Positions 21,799 through 34,494 of a stretch of DNA of 64,000 nucleotides are shown here, piece after piece. The stretch comes from Lasiosphaeris hirsuta (taxonomy: Eukaryota; Ascomycota; Sordariomycetes; Sordariales; Lasiosphaeriaceae): NCBI GenBank assembly GCA_030549175.1, contig JAUKUA010000002.1:558001-622000 (forward strand). Reading direction: 5' to 3'. Made by a program: the position numbers and the translations under genes. Numbering within the stretch: position 1 is the stretch's first letter; each line of letters begins with the position of its first letter. A model generated the notes under the pieces. That model had not been told where the DNA came from, searched no databases, and worked only from the letters and a program-made list of their open reading frames with translations.

Positions 21799-22187
21799 TA
21801 AGAGGTAATATAACCTTATGAACCTTTCTATTTCTCTTGACTTATAACTATAAAGTATTATGTCTTATTTTATGTTAGATCATTCTATCTCCTTAAACCT
21901 CCTTCTCTCTAGCTCTTTACTACTTTATATTATGATAGTTAACTTCTTTACCGTTCTATTTTAAACCTTTAAATCGGACTTTATACTTATTAACCTTATA
22001 AAGATTAAGTTCTTAAGTCTATCGTGTAAAAGCTCTAAATTAGACTAATAGTAATTATCGAGATAGTTTATTAAACGGTTAAGTTAAGAGTTAGGAAAAG
22101 ATTAAAGCTTTATAGTTTAACTTTTCATTTGATACCTTACCTTATAGTTATTATATCTTAGACCTTTGTAAGCTAGCCTATGTTATA

Positions 22188-22847
22188 AATAATCTTTCTT
22201 CTTACTAAGAATATCTTTTATCTGTTATAATAGTTATGATAACTAATAATCTTATATTATATTCGGCTATGATCCGAGGCTAGGAAACTAAACCTTCTTC
22301 CGGTACCGACCTTATGATCTAAGAACCTTCCGAGATAAAAATCTAGACTATTAAAAGATTTCTTATACTCCCGTCGAGTTTAGAAACCATTACTAAACTA
22401 TCTTAATAGTTTATCGATTTTTATAACTAAGTTACTAAAGCTTATAAGAAACTTTATTTCTTTATAAATAACATATATAAGAATAAGAAGAGGCTTAACT
22501 TACTTACTTTAATGTTTATTATCTTAGTTACTAACTACTAGTTAATAATATAACATATTAAAATTAACTAATATATTTTTAAAAATACTCGGTAGAAATT
22601 AAAAGCCTCTTATATTACCTTCGGTATCGAGGTTAACTAAAAATTAGCTTAATTTACTACCTAAACGGCTTAATATAAAAAATCTCTTAACCTTATTATC
22701 GTACGTATAGAAATACTCCATAAGAAGATTATAAGATAAAAGTAATAATAAGTATAATAAACATAGAAATAAGAATTATAGCTAAGAAATAAAATACCGA
22801 GCTTGTTTAAGTTAAAGAACTTCTTCGTATCTAAGAAGAAAAGTAAG
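22188..22847 (+). mobile_element. Gypsy A1 internal sequence, part 1 (leader and start of gag)
   Basis: Immediately after the 5' LTR comes aataatctttct, the A-family self-complementary primer site with one RIP change. The rest aligns with the gag-side internal region of A2 and A3 (reverse complement of about 60570-61230). It is heavily RIP-mutated with no usable frame. It stops at 22847, where B1 inserted (duplication GTAAG, 22843-22847). Confidence 0.8.
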
Positions 22848-23081
22848 TGCTATGGTCAAAAGAACCGCTTATGTAAGCGTTACTTTGGTGGTCCTTCATA
22901 TGAACACTGACATAACATATTATATGGTAGTATAAATAATTTATAAAGGATGGCCCGTTGGCAATTAGTCTGGAGGGCACGCTGCCATTATATGGCAGCG
23001 TACCCCTTGTGCTTAATTAAGCGTAGGGACTGTACATAACGGACTAACCTAGCTAGGCTATCTACATTTTTCTACGTAACA
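22848..23081 (-). repeat. Gypsy B1 3' LTR
   Basis: 234 bp, display-strand ends TGCTATGGTC and CTACGTAACA. It contains a perfect hairpin GCTGCCAT-tat-ATGGCAGC (22981-22999) and a ggtcaaaagaacc foldback at its end. It is only lightly mutated relative to the element centre. Confidence 0.9.
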
Positions 23082-23194
23082 TATACCCAGGGTAAAGAAT
23101 AAAGAAAAGGACGTCCTCGCCATCGTCCTCCGCTCTCTTAAACTATAAGAAAAGTACCAATTTCCCCCAGCCCTTTCGTATACCGTTACCATAC

Positions 23195-24838
23195 TTAAAT
23201 CACCCCATTCCCTACGCTCATGCCCCTCTAGTCCACAGTGTCAAAGAGCGTCTTCCGCCTAGTCGTCTTAGGAGGCGACTTCTTAGCGGTAGGCTTCTTA
23301 TGACCGATACCTTTGGTAGAGGTCTCTTAAGTAGGAGAAAAAACTACTGACTTACTACGTGTACTAACCTTAGGAGCGTTAGTACCGAATAGGTTAGTAA
23401 GGGTACCGTGCTTATTTTACTTCTTAGACAGAGTGTCTATAGCTATGATTTCACTTTGGGTATCCTTAGTAAGACACTTACGTGAGGTGCCGAGGGTCAT
23501 AACAGGCATAGGAGTACTTAAACGAGTAGTCGAGGCGGCCGTAGGTCGTGTAGCTAATAGTTACTTAATAGCCTTATCAAGCTTTGTCAGGTCCTTCTAA
23601 AGATCTTAGACCTAGTTATTAAGTACTTTGGTCTTCGGGCTGACCTTGTTTATACGGCCCGTTAGAGTGTTAACTTACTCTTTAGTAACGTACTTATCGA
23701 GGCTATCTATCGTCATTCTCTTCATAGCTTAAAAAGCTTCACGGACCTTATCGTAGCTCGGGAGCTCCTCAATCTTATTCTCAAGGGCATTGATCTTACC
23801 CTTAAGGTACTTCTAGAGATCGTACATATTAATAAGTATACTAGCTGTAGAAGATATATAGACTACTTTGGCCTTCTTAAGCTCTATAGTCTTATCGGTA
23901 AGCTAGTACTTAAGGCGTTAAAACTACATACGTTAGTATTAGTTCGTATCGGTAATAAGGGTATTCGCTTAGTCGGCCTAAGTATAAACTTACGTAAGGT
24001 CGAGACGATTAAGGTAGATAAGAACTAAAGATAGTTTCTCGTTTAAAGTGGCTATAGGGTAATAGTAGATAGTTATAAAGATAGATACCTTTGAAGGTAA
24101 ACAGTCATTATTAATACCTTACTTATCGTATGTTACCTTAGCCTTATTTAATAACTTCTTTAACTGATATATACACAGGTTATTAGCTAGACCCTAGTTC
24201 TTAACAGCCGACTTTGATCCTTTGGTAAAGATACCCTTGATCTCTTCATTTACTACAAAGAGAAGCTTCGGATCGTCGATCGTAAAGGTAACGTACTTAT
24301 AAGCTTCTTATCTACTTACTGACTTATTATAGTACTTAAACTTAAAGTAAGCTTTATAGTCTAGTAAGACCTTAAGCTCCTTACCGCCGGTAGTAAGTCA
24401 CTTAGTTCTTTACTTAGCCTGTTTCTAAAGTACCTTTACGTCCTGGCGATAATACTTCTTAGGGGTGTGATATTTAATGGGTAAGCCGGCAGAAAAGCTA
24501 GGTAAGCCGCCTGAGAGATCCGAGGTCATCTCTTTATCTTCGTTATCAGGCTCACCTTCCATAGTAAGGTTAAAGTTATCGTCCTCTACGCGCTCGCTCT
24601 TATTGTCATCGTAGTTAGAATCGTAGTTAGGTAGATCATCGGGCTTAGGCTCGTTATAGTCGTTCTTACTATGTTCGGTAGTAGCGGTAACACTCTCTTA
24701 GGCTTATCTAACGTGTCTTAAGGTTTCTTCGGCTAAAATTTGGAGGTATATAGGATCTGGACTCTCAGTTATTAGGCTGTCCTCGGGTACGTCTAGATTG
24801 TTCGGCTTAGCTCGAGCTACCTCGAATTGACACTCTAT
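23195..24838 (-). pseudogene. Gypsy B1 additional ORF (ORF3), coiled-coil protein
   Basis: An open frame of 548 codons lies on the element's sense strand between pol (ending at 25243) and the 3' LTR, broken only by RIP-type stops. The start is ATA at 24836-24838; the B2 copy still has ATG at 50711-50713. The N-terminal half is acidic (NYDSNYDDNKSERVEDDNF). A middle block contains KYHTPKKYYRQDVKVL. Next is a helical, probably coiled-coil stretch with LKGKINALENKIEEL and KLDKAIKQLLATRPTAAS, then a Lys/Ser/Thr-rich C-terminus (KKPTAKKSPPKTTRRKTLF). I recognise no family. A captured host gene, a structural accessory protein or a former independent ORF are all possible. Confidence 0.6.
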
Positions 24839-25242
24839 TTTATAAATATATTCTTACAAATAGCTAAATTTAACCATCTCAAAACACGAATAAACGTGAT
24901 AATAAGATATAGAGAAAGTATAAAGGTATAACTTAATAACGGTGACGAGGGTAGTAATAGTTATAAGAAAGAAAAACGTAAAAATTTTATAAGAGGGGTT
25001 TTTTAGTTGGTAGCCTAGCTTAGTAAGTTAGGACCTTATAATAAGGAAAATTAACAAAGGAAAAACAACACTATGATAAGGCTTCTATCTGATCATCCAA
25101 TCTTTTTTAGCTCGTAATAGGAAGGTACTCGTATAGCTAAGTAAGGTTAATAAAGGAAAGTAAAAGAAAGAAAAGATCTGGTATTATAGCTAGAATACTC
25201 CCTCGCCTTATTAAGAAAGCTATTCGTCCTCGAAAACACCCA
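24839..25242. other. Spacer between pol and ORF3 of Gypsy B1
   Basis: About 400 bp without a frame on either strand, containing AT-rich runs. It could hold a promoter or processing site for ORF3, but no specific signal is visible. Confidence 0.4.
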
Positions 25243-28200
25243 TTATCTAGCGGTTTGATATTATAAAAGCTTAACTACTATTTCTATAGTAGGGATAATA
25301 TCGACCTTAACGTACTTAACAGCCTTAATACCCTTCTTCTTATGCTCCTTATCTCAGTCGATAAGGTTTCTTACTTTATAACTTATGACGGCATCTCTTA
25401 CGTTTAGTAATAAGTTTACTCTTAGCTTCTATATATCGTCCTTAACTTTATGGTTCTTCCAACGGACGAGGTACTTAACACTTAGGTTCTTTTTCTTCCA
25501 ACTCACTTTATTACTAACGATATAGTCAAGCTTCCATTTTTCTTATTTGTCAACCCTAACGATTAGTAGTACCTATCACTTTCGGCTAAAAGGATCCTTA
25601 CCTTGTTAAAGATAGTATAGTTACATAACTAAGACGATTAGATACACTCCCTATAACGCCGGGAAGTTAAGCTTATAAGTTAGATTATTTATCTTTGCCT
25701 TACTAATAATCTTAAACGGGCCCGTCCTTTAAGGTAACTATTTTCTTTTTAACTTACCGAATAAATAGTAACCCTTATAGAGACGTAGGTAAATAATATC
25801 TCCGATCTCAAAGGTCTTAAATATATACTTGTCGTCATAACGGAGTTTTACTATTGTACTAACAATATCAAGAAGCTAAATTACTTCCTTTTAGTAATAC
25901 TCCCTAAGAACCTCCGCTACCTCGGTACCTACTCTTATACCTTCTTTCACGGTTAGAATATCTACCAAAGACCTTAGCCGGAATCCGAGAATTAGTTCGT
26001 TAGATAATCTACTAATCATAACGGCTAACGTATTGTTAATGTTAAACTAAAGCGATAGTAACATATCAACCCACGGAACCTCTCCGTCTATTATAGAGGT
26101 ATAGAAACAAATGGTAATCTCGACCGTCTAGTTCGTCCTCTCTGACTAGCTATCAGTTTGTAGGTAGTAAGCGGTAGAAAAGAGCAGTTTAACATCGTAA
26201 ATATCGAAAATCTCTTTCCATAATACTAAGGTAAACTTTAGGTCTCTATCGTTAATAATCATCGTCGATAGTTCCCAGTCGTACATAAATAATAATTTCG
26301 TCAACACCTTTACCTAATCCTTAGCTATATAGATACAGTATCCCGCTAGTAAGAGTATTTTTTTAAAGAACTTACACGTAACTATACAAAATATATTAAG
26401 TATGTTATAACCTTCGAGGTACCATATCGTTCTAACTGATAGGATTATAAGTAGGCCGATAATAAAATTTATCATAATGGTATAAAACGGTTGTGGAGTT
26501 ATGTAGATAGGTATCATTTCTTCGTTCGTAAGCTACCTGTCGGTCTGGTTCTAGCGGTAGGCCTCATAGAACTAAATAAAACGTTTCACTTTCTATACCT
26601 TGTTAGTAAAGTATACATTCTAGAGGCTATCTATCATCTTATAGAAACCGAAATAATATGATTTATCATAAACTATCTCGAGTACTGTCTTAACATACGC
26701 TCTTAGGATACAGAGGCGACAATTTCTATCGTAATCGACATAATATAGTAACTTGTCCCTGATCTCAAATAGTCCCATTAGAAGTCATAGGTACCTCTTA
26801 GATACTCTAGCGCGTTCTACCCGTTATAGTACGATAGGTTTTTCCATCCTAGCGTTAATACTAACTATTAACTTACTATATTTCGTATCGTTCTTATAAC
26901 CCTCGTATAAAGCGGTTTTAAACGAGTTACTGATAACGGGCTCGGCACTTATCTAAGTAACTATAATAGATATCTCGTCTTCTACGTTCTATGCTATAAC
27001 CTAGATATCATCGAGCTCGTTAGATTTATCTACCTTAAGCTTCTTAAAGTCTTATTCGAACGTTAGAAGCCGTGAGAGTATATTAGAAATAACATTAAGA
27101 ACATCTAGGATATAAAAAATGTCGATCTTAAACTAGGAAAGTTAATTTACCATATTCGTAAGCTTAAGGTTAGCCTTATTTAGGTCTATCGTTACTAAAG
27201 ACATATACTTAACGATACCTTTAGTAAGAGTGTAATCTGTTAGGACGTTTAGACGATATTAGTTTAACTGAACTATCTTCCTAAGCTTCCTAACTACTTA
27301 CATAATTACTATAACCTCTACCTCTATAAATCCGTATTTTTACTTAGTTACGGTAGTTACTCTTAATAAGAATATAATCGATAGAACCCTCTCCGCTATG
27401 AGATCACGCCCTAAGATTACTTTCCTATCTCAGTCATCCTTAAGTTAGAAAACGAAGAGGCCAAAAGCTCCTTTACAAGCATCGACTTTAAAGAACAATA
27501 ACTTCGTTTTAACGTAATAGTAAGTCGTAAATTGTATATATAAGTATTCCTACAGTAGGTAGAAAGATTCCTATTTATCTTTTGAAGGTTAAAAACGTAT
27601 TTTCGATATATAAGCCTTCCTTACGTTCTTTATACTTCCATTTATAATCTTTCCTTTCTCACGACCTAATGCTAATAATACCGTCTTTTTCTTCTATAAC
27701 GGTCCAACTTTAACGTTATACCAAGCAATCTTATATCATAGCTATCTAACTATCCTTAGATAGATCTCGAGTATATCTAACGTATTTAGGAACTTTATCT
27801 TCTAAAAAGTCATAATTCGATCATCCGTTTTCGCGACTCTTTCTCCGTTAATAATATATCTCAGAAGTTAGATCGCTAGATAGGCTACGAATGACTTATT
27901 AACATTAATATATATCCTCACGTCCTCTAAGAACTTAAGTACCTTACTTATGTACTTATAGTACTCGTCTTCTATAGTACTAAAGACGACGATATTATTA
28001 ATATATACCCGTACGAAATCTTAACTATTACGAAATAGGCGGTCTATGAAATACTAGGTGAAAGTAAGTAAGTTCTTAAATCCCATAAGTACTACGTTTG
28101 ATCACTTAAGCTCTCTTTCCGTGATGATAACCATACGATTACGGTATTTATTATAGACTAGTAACTAATAAAAGAAACCGGAGGTATCTATTATAGAGAA

Positions 28201-29700
28201 AACCTTTTTTTCTTACATTACGAGGATTATATCGTCTTAGTCCACAAGTAGATAGACGTCTGGTACCGTAACCTTATTTAGAACATATAAGTCGACGACA
28301 AGACGGCCCTTCTTCACTCCGTTAGCCGTTCTCTATACTACGAAGGTAAGGTACGCGATAGGGGTTAGTTCGTTAAGAAAGGTCAGCTTTCCGGCTACGT
28401 ACATAGTATCGAGTCTCTACGCGGCAAAAACACGATCTTTCGCTCCCTAGGGATATAGCTTTATTAGCTTGATTTGGTTTTACCATCCCTTAACAAGGTT
28501 AATCCTCATTTTACTCTTATCGGACATAGGTACGATACCTCTATCGTAAAATATATCATACTTATTTAAGAGGTCTTTGATTCTTTCTATGAAGGCTCCG
28601 TTTACCTTACAGATACTCATTCTAACCTTACTCTTAATAATAGGAAAATCGGCTGGCTTCTCGACTCTATATAATAGTATATAATATCCTATCCTTAAAG
28701 GGAGTAGCTGTAAGATATCGATGATCTTTATCTCGTTACTTACTTAACCGCTTAGAATGTAAACGAAAATATCCTCTATTTTACCCTCGAGTTAGTAGAT
28801 TTTATTAAAGATAGCTAAATAACATTCTTCCATATTAATGTTATTAAACTCTATGTAATATCTCGTAAAGGAAACTTACGTAATCTTCGTTCTTATGTTT
28901 ATGTTATAACTCGTTAAATTAAACGCGAATACTTACTTTACTTCGGGCCATTCTTAAACTTTCCTAATCTTCTAGCCTCTCTTAATGATTATCGGCTCGG
29001 ATGTCTAGTTATGAAAGTACATTATATAAGATATTAAGTAGTCGATATTACTATCTTAGATACCTTTCTACGTTAACATAAGATAAAAAGTCTGTGGCCT
29101 GTTATAAATATACGTCTCCTTAGGTAATAGTTTTAGTAGATCGTATATCTTAGTCCTAATGAAACCTTTCTCTCCGGGCGTAAAAATAACGCTTTAGAAA
29201 GTAGTGACCTTATGTATAATCTTCCGGCGAGGTTTAGCGACTAGGTCTGTCTTTGTCCTCATGTTTCTAGTAGATTAAAAAGTAATGTTATTTCTTAGGA
29301 AGTTAATAGTTACGTTATTATCATCTATAAAGATAGTACCGATTAATATATACGGCCTTAGCTCGTCGATAACATCGGCCTTTATATGAAAGTGAGCGTT
29401 GACACTAGTTTGCTACATTATATTGGAAATGTAAAAATCGAACTCAGCTTACTTATCGATACGAGTTTTTAAGTTAACTTCCTTAACGAAATAAGATTCT
29501 TATGATACCTAACGTAAATAACGTACCCATTTCTAAATCTACTTTTTATCGACGAGGTTAGTTAAGTTACTAATGTCAAAGTAGACATGTGTAGGTTTAT
29601 CGTTCAAGTTTACTTTGATATTAATTTGAAGATAAGACTTTTTCGGATGTTAAGAACCTACAGGGCGAAGTAGTAGGTTTACTTCAATGACCTACCCTTC
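25243..29700 (-). pseudogene. Gypsy B1 pol (RT, RNase H, integrase, chromodomain-like), RIP-inactivated
   Basis: Minus-strand landmarks in order: KKGRLVVDLYVLNKVTVPDVY (RT fingers, about 28300), YRNRMVIITERELK, the active-site box reading YINNIVVFS (from Y-x-D-D, about 27980-28012), FLEDVRIYINVNKSF; RNase H FKVDACKGAFGLFVF (about 27470); integrase zinc-binding region (26600-26750); integrase core with MINFIIGL (first catalytic Asp now Asn), NDRDLKFTL and YYLQTDS-SERTN (26550-26130); and a chromodomain-like tail, VKYLVRWKNHKVKDDI (about 25440-25480), ending near 25243. TAG/TAA codons replace Gln and Trp throughout, and both key Asp clusters are lost. The upstream limit, including protease, is approximate. 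Confidence 0.8.
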
Positions 29701-32281
29701 TTCGAAGATAACGTAAGTTCCTTTATCACTCGAGTCATTACTACTCCAGTCCTTTATCGAGTGACTTTCCTAGGTTATAATAAATCCTTTATCTTTCTCT
29801 TCCGTATCTTTTATAAATACCTATTTAAAACGAACCTTCCTTATGTCGTTCTTACTTATCCTTACGTTCCCATTGTCCTCCAACTCCTCAAAGCTCTCTA
29901 GCTCTTCTCTTAAACGGGTAGGCTACCTCGGAGTCACGGGCTCTGTAAGAGACCTTTACTCCCTAAAGATCATAGGCTTCACAGGAGGCATAAGAGACAT
30001 GGGCTCTTCTGGGAACCTAGGTTCCTAGCGTACGATTAAACCTTCCTTTAGCTTTTACGGTTATTTAACATACTCCGTCTAAATATGCCGCCACAGCTCA
30101 TTTCCATAGTCGAATATTTCTATATAACTCGAACATTTATACTTTTTCTTATTAGGTATCTTATACCGGATAAAGTTACCTAGTACTACGGAGGAACGAA
30201 AGAAAACTAAATGGAAAGAAGACGTCATAACATTAAAAAAAGTAATAATATCCTCTTTCGATTTTTCTTCGCTAATAAAGTAATATCCCTTAGCCTCGAG
30301 TTACTTATACTACTACTAGACGTTAGTACTTTCTCCATAGATAAACTTATCGTTAATATAGGTAAAAGTGCCGTTGTCATAAGATTAGCGTTAGCCGTAG
30401 TACCACCACCTCTAGAATACTCAGTCCGGCTAGAAACCTCTAGGTACTCAGTTGTTAAATCCCTAACGTAAGTACGTATCACGGCTACGTTCATTTACGT
30501 TACTAAAGTACAAACACCCTTATTATCTACTTCTCCAGTTGCCGGAGAATAACCCTTTGTTATTAAAGTACCCTCGATTACTATTATTACCTTACTAAGT
30601 AACTTATCTTCTTCAATCGTTAGCTTAACCTCGTCTTCTATCTCTACTAGCCCAGTTAGTATCATCATTACCATAGATCATAATATTGTCATTATATAAC
30701 ACCGTCCTAGTTACTCTTATAACCGTTCCTTTGGTGACTAACATATCACGAGATACCAATACCTTTTCTTCGATCTTATCGAGATAATCACGAAATATGT
30801 CTCTAGTAGTTAATCGAGTACAGAGCTAATATAATTTCTCATATAAGTTATTATATAGCCTAGTAAGTAATTAGAAATCTTCCTTATCTCCCCATACTCT
30901 TACGTACTTAAAATAATCTATCGTATATACATAAACTAACTTATCGGTAATGTTATCTTCGGCCTTAAACTTACTCGTAAGTTAACTAAACTATCGTTCT
31001 ATGTCCACTAGCTTCAGTCCAAACTATTAAAAGATAATTATAACTTAGTTAAAGACACTTAGTCTTACATACTTCTTATCCTTAGTTAACAATTAAAGCT
31101 CGTATTATTAGAGGGCTGATCTTTTAAATAATAAAAACAGTTCTTTATAAAGAGTATTATATCTATCTAGATCTAGGACTACTTCCTTAACATACGTGGT
31201 CTAAAGATAAACATCACGGTAACAGAGCTACTTACCGTCATAGAACAGTTAGGCCTTACCGTCTTTCTCTAATGGCACGTCTAGCTAAAGAAGACCGACA
31301 TGATAGATCTACTAATTAGAGCCTCTTGTCGCTAATAGAGTACTTACTTAAGCCGTAGAGCTAGTCACCGGCGTATTAATCCTTACAAAGGTAATCGTAA
31401 GATATGTCTACATGACCTATATCATCTACATAAGCTACTCCTTGATTATTAATTACTTTAGAAGTAGAAATGAAGATAGACCAGGAGATTACTCATCAGC
31501 GCGATCCTTAAGCAGATCCGGGTCCTACCCCAGCGTATGGTCTTCCGCCATTTTACTTAACGTTACAAGTAAGAATCCTTCATCTTACGATATGATATCG
31601 GACTCTCCTAGTATAATATCTCGTTTAGCTACTAACGTCGTACTACTTAGTAATAGGATGGTTAGCGTACCTCTAAGTATTAAGTCCGTAGGCGGTAATA
31701 TTGTTAGGGTCTATTAGGTACCCCTTAGTTCTAACGTTTCCGCCGTTCTCGAGTACTCTAGTATTAGATAGAGGCCTTCCTATACTTCTTGAAGGTAGTT
31801 ATCGACTAGAGTTTTAAAGCGCTCTTTCGGAATATGATTATCAACGTTCTAGACGTTTAGATAGCTGTTTTGAATGGGGTTTCTTAAGTAGGTAAATGTT
31901 CCGTTGGTAAGAAAAATTAGGCTTACTAACACCACGAGTACTTACTTACGCTCCGGCTTTACGCTAGTCCACCACTTGACTCTCGGATTCTTAGAGATAT
32001 AGTCGAACACCTATTAAGCTTCGTAGAGCTTAACAATATATATCTACTTGTCTTGTTATTTTAACAGTAGGTCGCCGACTTAGTTAAGAGCCTTCGTGCC
32101 GTTAACGTATACGTTGTCGTTGTTGTCTTAACAGTAGGCCACCGACTCAGTTAAAAGCCTTCATACTGTTGACGTTGACGTTATCGTTATCTTTATTACA
32201 ACGTAGTATAAGCTAGTGTTGGTTCCGGAGGCGTCAAATTGACTGATAAGGTCTATCCGATTCGATGGTAGGGGTACCACT
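29701..32281 (-). pseudogene. Gypsy B1 gag region and leader
   Basis: Short readable blocks on the minus strand (KALNQVGDLLL-like with its Gln as stop, KNPRVKWWTSVKPERK, IPKERFKTLVDNYLQEV) lie where gag is expected, after the 5' LTR. The frame is broken too often to define domain limits. A tandem duplication of about 66 bp (32062-32127 and 32128-32193, starting ttaacagtaggtcgccgac) sits at the leader/gag start. Function as capsid protein is inferred from position only. Confidence 0.5.
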
Positions 32282-32515
32282 TGCTACGGTCAAAAGGACC
32301 GCTTATGTAAGCGTTACTTTAGTGGTCCTTCACATGAACACTGACATGACATATTATATGGTGGTGTAAATAATTTGTAAAGGATGGCCCGTTGGCAATC
32401 AGTCTAGAGGGCGCGCTACCATTATATGGCAGCGTATCCCCTGTGTTCAATTGAGCGTAGGGACTGCGTACAACGGACTAACCTAGCTAGGCTATCTACA
32501 TTTTTCCACGTAACA
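32282..32515 (-). repeat. Gypsy B1 5' LTR
   Basis: 234 bp, same length as the 3' LTR, followed by the GTAAG duplication. Differences from 22848-23081 are mostly C/T and G/A. Lightly mutated. Confidence 0.9.
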
Positions 32516-32520
32516 GTAAG

Positions 32521-32773
32521 CTCGTCAAAACTACTATAACACGAAATTTAGCTATTAGTTTACTATAGCTTAAAGTTAGCTTAATTTTCTTATAACACTT
32601 TAGTAACTAGGAGTATTATGGACTCTAAAGGACTAAGAACTATTTAACTAGCTTAAGGCCTACTTAAATAATCTTATTAAAGAAGTTCTTATATCGAAGC
32701 TAACACGAATAAGGCCTTATGATAAGGAATAGATCATTTAGAAAGTTATGACCCGTTTATAAAAAACCTTCTC
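32521..32773 (+). mobile_element. Gypsy A1 internal sequence, part 2
   Basis: The sequence resumes A1 exactly where B1 interrupted it (GTAAG then ctcgtcaaaactac). It aligns with the reverse complement of about 60350-60590 in A3 (gag region). It ends at 32773, where B2 inserted; the last five bases (ttctc) should be half of B2's target duplication. The rest of A1 lies beyond the window. Confidence 0.8.
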
Positions 32774-33460
32774 TGCTACGGTCAAAAGGACCGCTTGTGT
32801 AAGTGTTACTTTAGTGGTCCTTCACATGAATACTGACATGACATATTGTATGGTGGTGTAAATAATTTATAAAGGATGGCCCGTTAGCAATCAGTCTAGA
32901 GGGTACGTTGTTATTATATGGTAGCGTACCCCCTGTGCTTAATTGAGCGTAGGGACTATGTATAACGGACTAACCTATCTAGGCTATCTACATTTTTCTA
33001 TGTAATATGTGCCCGGGGTAAAGAATAAAGAAAAGGGCGTCCTTGCCATCGTCCTCCGCTCTCTTAAACTATAAGAAAAGTACTAATTTCTCCCAGCCCT
33101 TTCGTATACCGTTACCATGCTTAGATCATCTTATTCCCTATGCTCATGCCTCTCTAGTCCATAGTGTTAAAGAGCGTCTTCCGCTTAGTCGTCTTAGGAG
33201 GTGACTTCTTGGCGGTAAACTTCTTACGACCAATACCTTTAGTAAGGATCTCTTGAGTAGGAGAAAAAACTGCCGACTTATTACGTATACTAACCTTGGG
33301 AGTGTCAGTACTAAACAGGTTAGTAAGGGTACCGTACTTATTTTACTTCTTAGGTAAAGTGTCTATAGCTATGATTTCACTCTAGGTATCCTTAGTAAGA
33401 TACTTACGTAAGGTACTAAAGGTTATAATAGGTACAGGGATACTTAAACGAGTAGTCGAG
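32774..33460 (-). mobile_element. Gypsy B2, part 1: 3' LTR and C-terminal half of ORF3
   Basis: The LTR occupies 32774-33007 (234 bp). From 33008 the sequence aligns with B1 from 23082, i.e. the 3' end of the element including the Lys/Ser/Thr-rich end of ORF3. It breaks off at 33460 where A2 inserted (duplication TCGAG, 33456-33460 and 49405-49409). Confidence 0.85.
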
Positions 33461-34494
33461 TGTAGCACAGGCTAGCCCACGAAGGTCTGGGGTGTGACAA
33501 CCACAAGGTGAGATATCAAACGAAGAATCAGACTACAGAGCTTTAACCTTTTCCTAACTCTCGACTTAACCGTTTAGCGAACCATCCCGACAATTGCTGT
33601 TGGTCTAGTTCAGAGCTTTCATACGACGAACTCAGGGAGTTGATCTTCGCAAGGCTAATAAGTACAAGGTCCGATTCAGAGCTTTAGAACAGAACGGTGA
33701 GGGAGTTAACTATCGTAATGTAAAGTGGTAGAGAGCCAGGGAAAAGGAGGTTCAAGGAGATGGAATGATCTAACAGAAGATAAGACACAATACTTCGTAG
33801 TTACAAGTCAGGAGAAGTAGAAGGGTTCACAAGGTTATATTATCCCTCAGCTTCATTGAAGTTCAGTTAATAATCTTTCTAGGTTTGTCTAAAGAGAACT
33901 AGGGAGCTTCTTCCTCTCGAGGATCCGTCGTAGTATACCTGTCTTACTTATAGAAGGCTATATATAAGATATAAGGATACTAAAATATCTAAAGGATCCT
34001 CCTAGCTACCCGTCGGTCCCGAATCTCTTTTCTAGCCGCCCGTCTCTCGTACCCTACAAATCAGCGGCTACAAGCCAAGTAAAGCCGGCCTATCATATGT
34101 CGGTCCATGGCCGGTATTAGTACTTATCTATATAGCTCTAGTGGTATAGTATCTATTACTGTAGGTATTCCTTCACGTCCTTAGTACTTATGTTAGCTAC
34201 AGTATTATTAGGTTAATCTCTCGGTCGGCTGTTATAGTAACAGTTCCCTTCGTGACTTACATACGGGGGTCGTGGCTATTTATTACTACTAAAGTTAGAC
34301 TCCGGAGAACGTCGGGTTCTAGGTCTTCCAAAGGAATGTTAGTGATAGTGGGAAGGTCCATGATTTGAAAGACCAGCTACAGAGTCTAGGCTGACTATGT
34401 AGGCCTTGACCACGATATTAAGGTTAAATAACTTGTCTATAACAAATCTAAAGTTTGATAACGTTACCTAGCGTAGGTAAGGTCTGTTATACGG
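33461..34494 (-). repeat. Gypsy A2 3' LTR, distal part
   Basis: The first 1034 bp of the LTR on the display strand (TGTAGCACAGG...), up to the C insertion. Damage is mild to moderate, unlike the remaining 294 bp on the other side of C. Confidence 0.85.

Larger units (their letters stand above)
19000..22187 (+). repeat. Gypsy A1 5' LTR, split by pogo element M2
   Basis: The LTR begins TGTCACACTAG at 19000 and ends at 22187 (TATGTTATA, from TGTGTCACA). Without M2 (and one TA) its length is about 1325 bp, matching the other A LTRs (1317-1328). A1 is on the plus strand, opposite to A2 and A3. The 5 bp before it (18995-18999, ctaat) should be half of its target duplication; the other half is outside the window. 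Confidence 0.85.
22848..32515 (-). mobile_element. Gypsy B1, complete 9.67-kb LTR retrotransposon
   Basis: The element is flanked by the duplication GTAAG (22843-22847 and 32516-32520). LTRs of 234 bp lie at both ends (22848-23081 and 32282-32515). In element sense (minus strand) the LTR is TGTTACGT...CGTAGCA. Internal order on the minus strand: leader with a 66-bp tandem repeat, gag, protease region, reverse transcriptase, RNase H, integrase, chromodomain-like tail, then an additional ORF before the 3' LTR. All frames are interrupted by RIP-type stops. It sits inside A1. Directly after the 5' LTR the sequence reads AG then TGGTACCCC, a possible tRNA primer site. Confidence 0.9.

Noticed and set aside
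26314..26517. 67-codon minus frame as a separate small gene
   Set aside because: It is an uninterrupted piece of the B1 integrase core, not an independent gene.
32266..32281. TGGTACCCC after the B1 5' LTR as a definite tRNA primer site
   Set aside because: It begins with TGG 2 nt from the LTR, but I cannot match it with confidence to a specific tRNA 3' end, so it is only mentioned.
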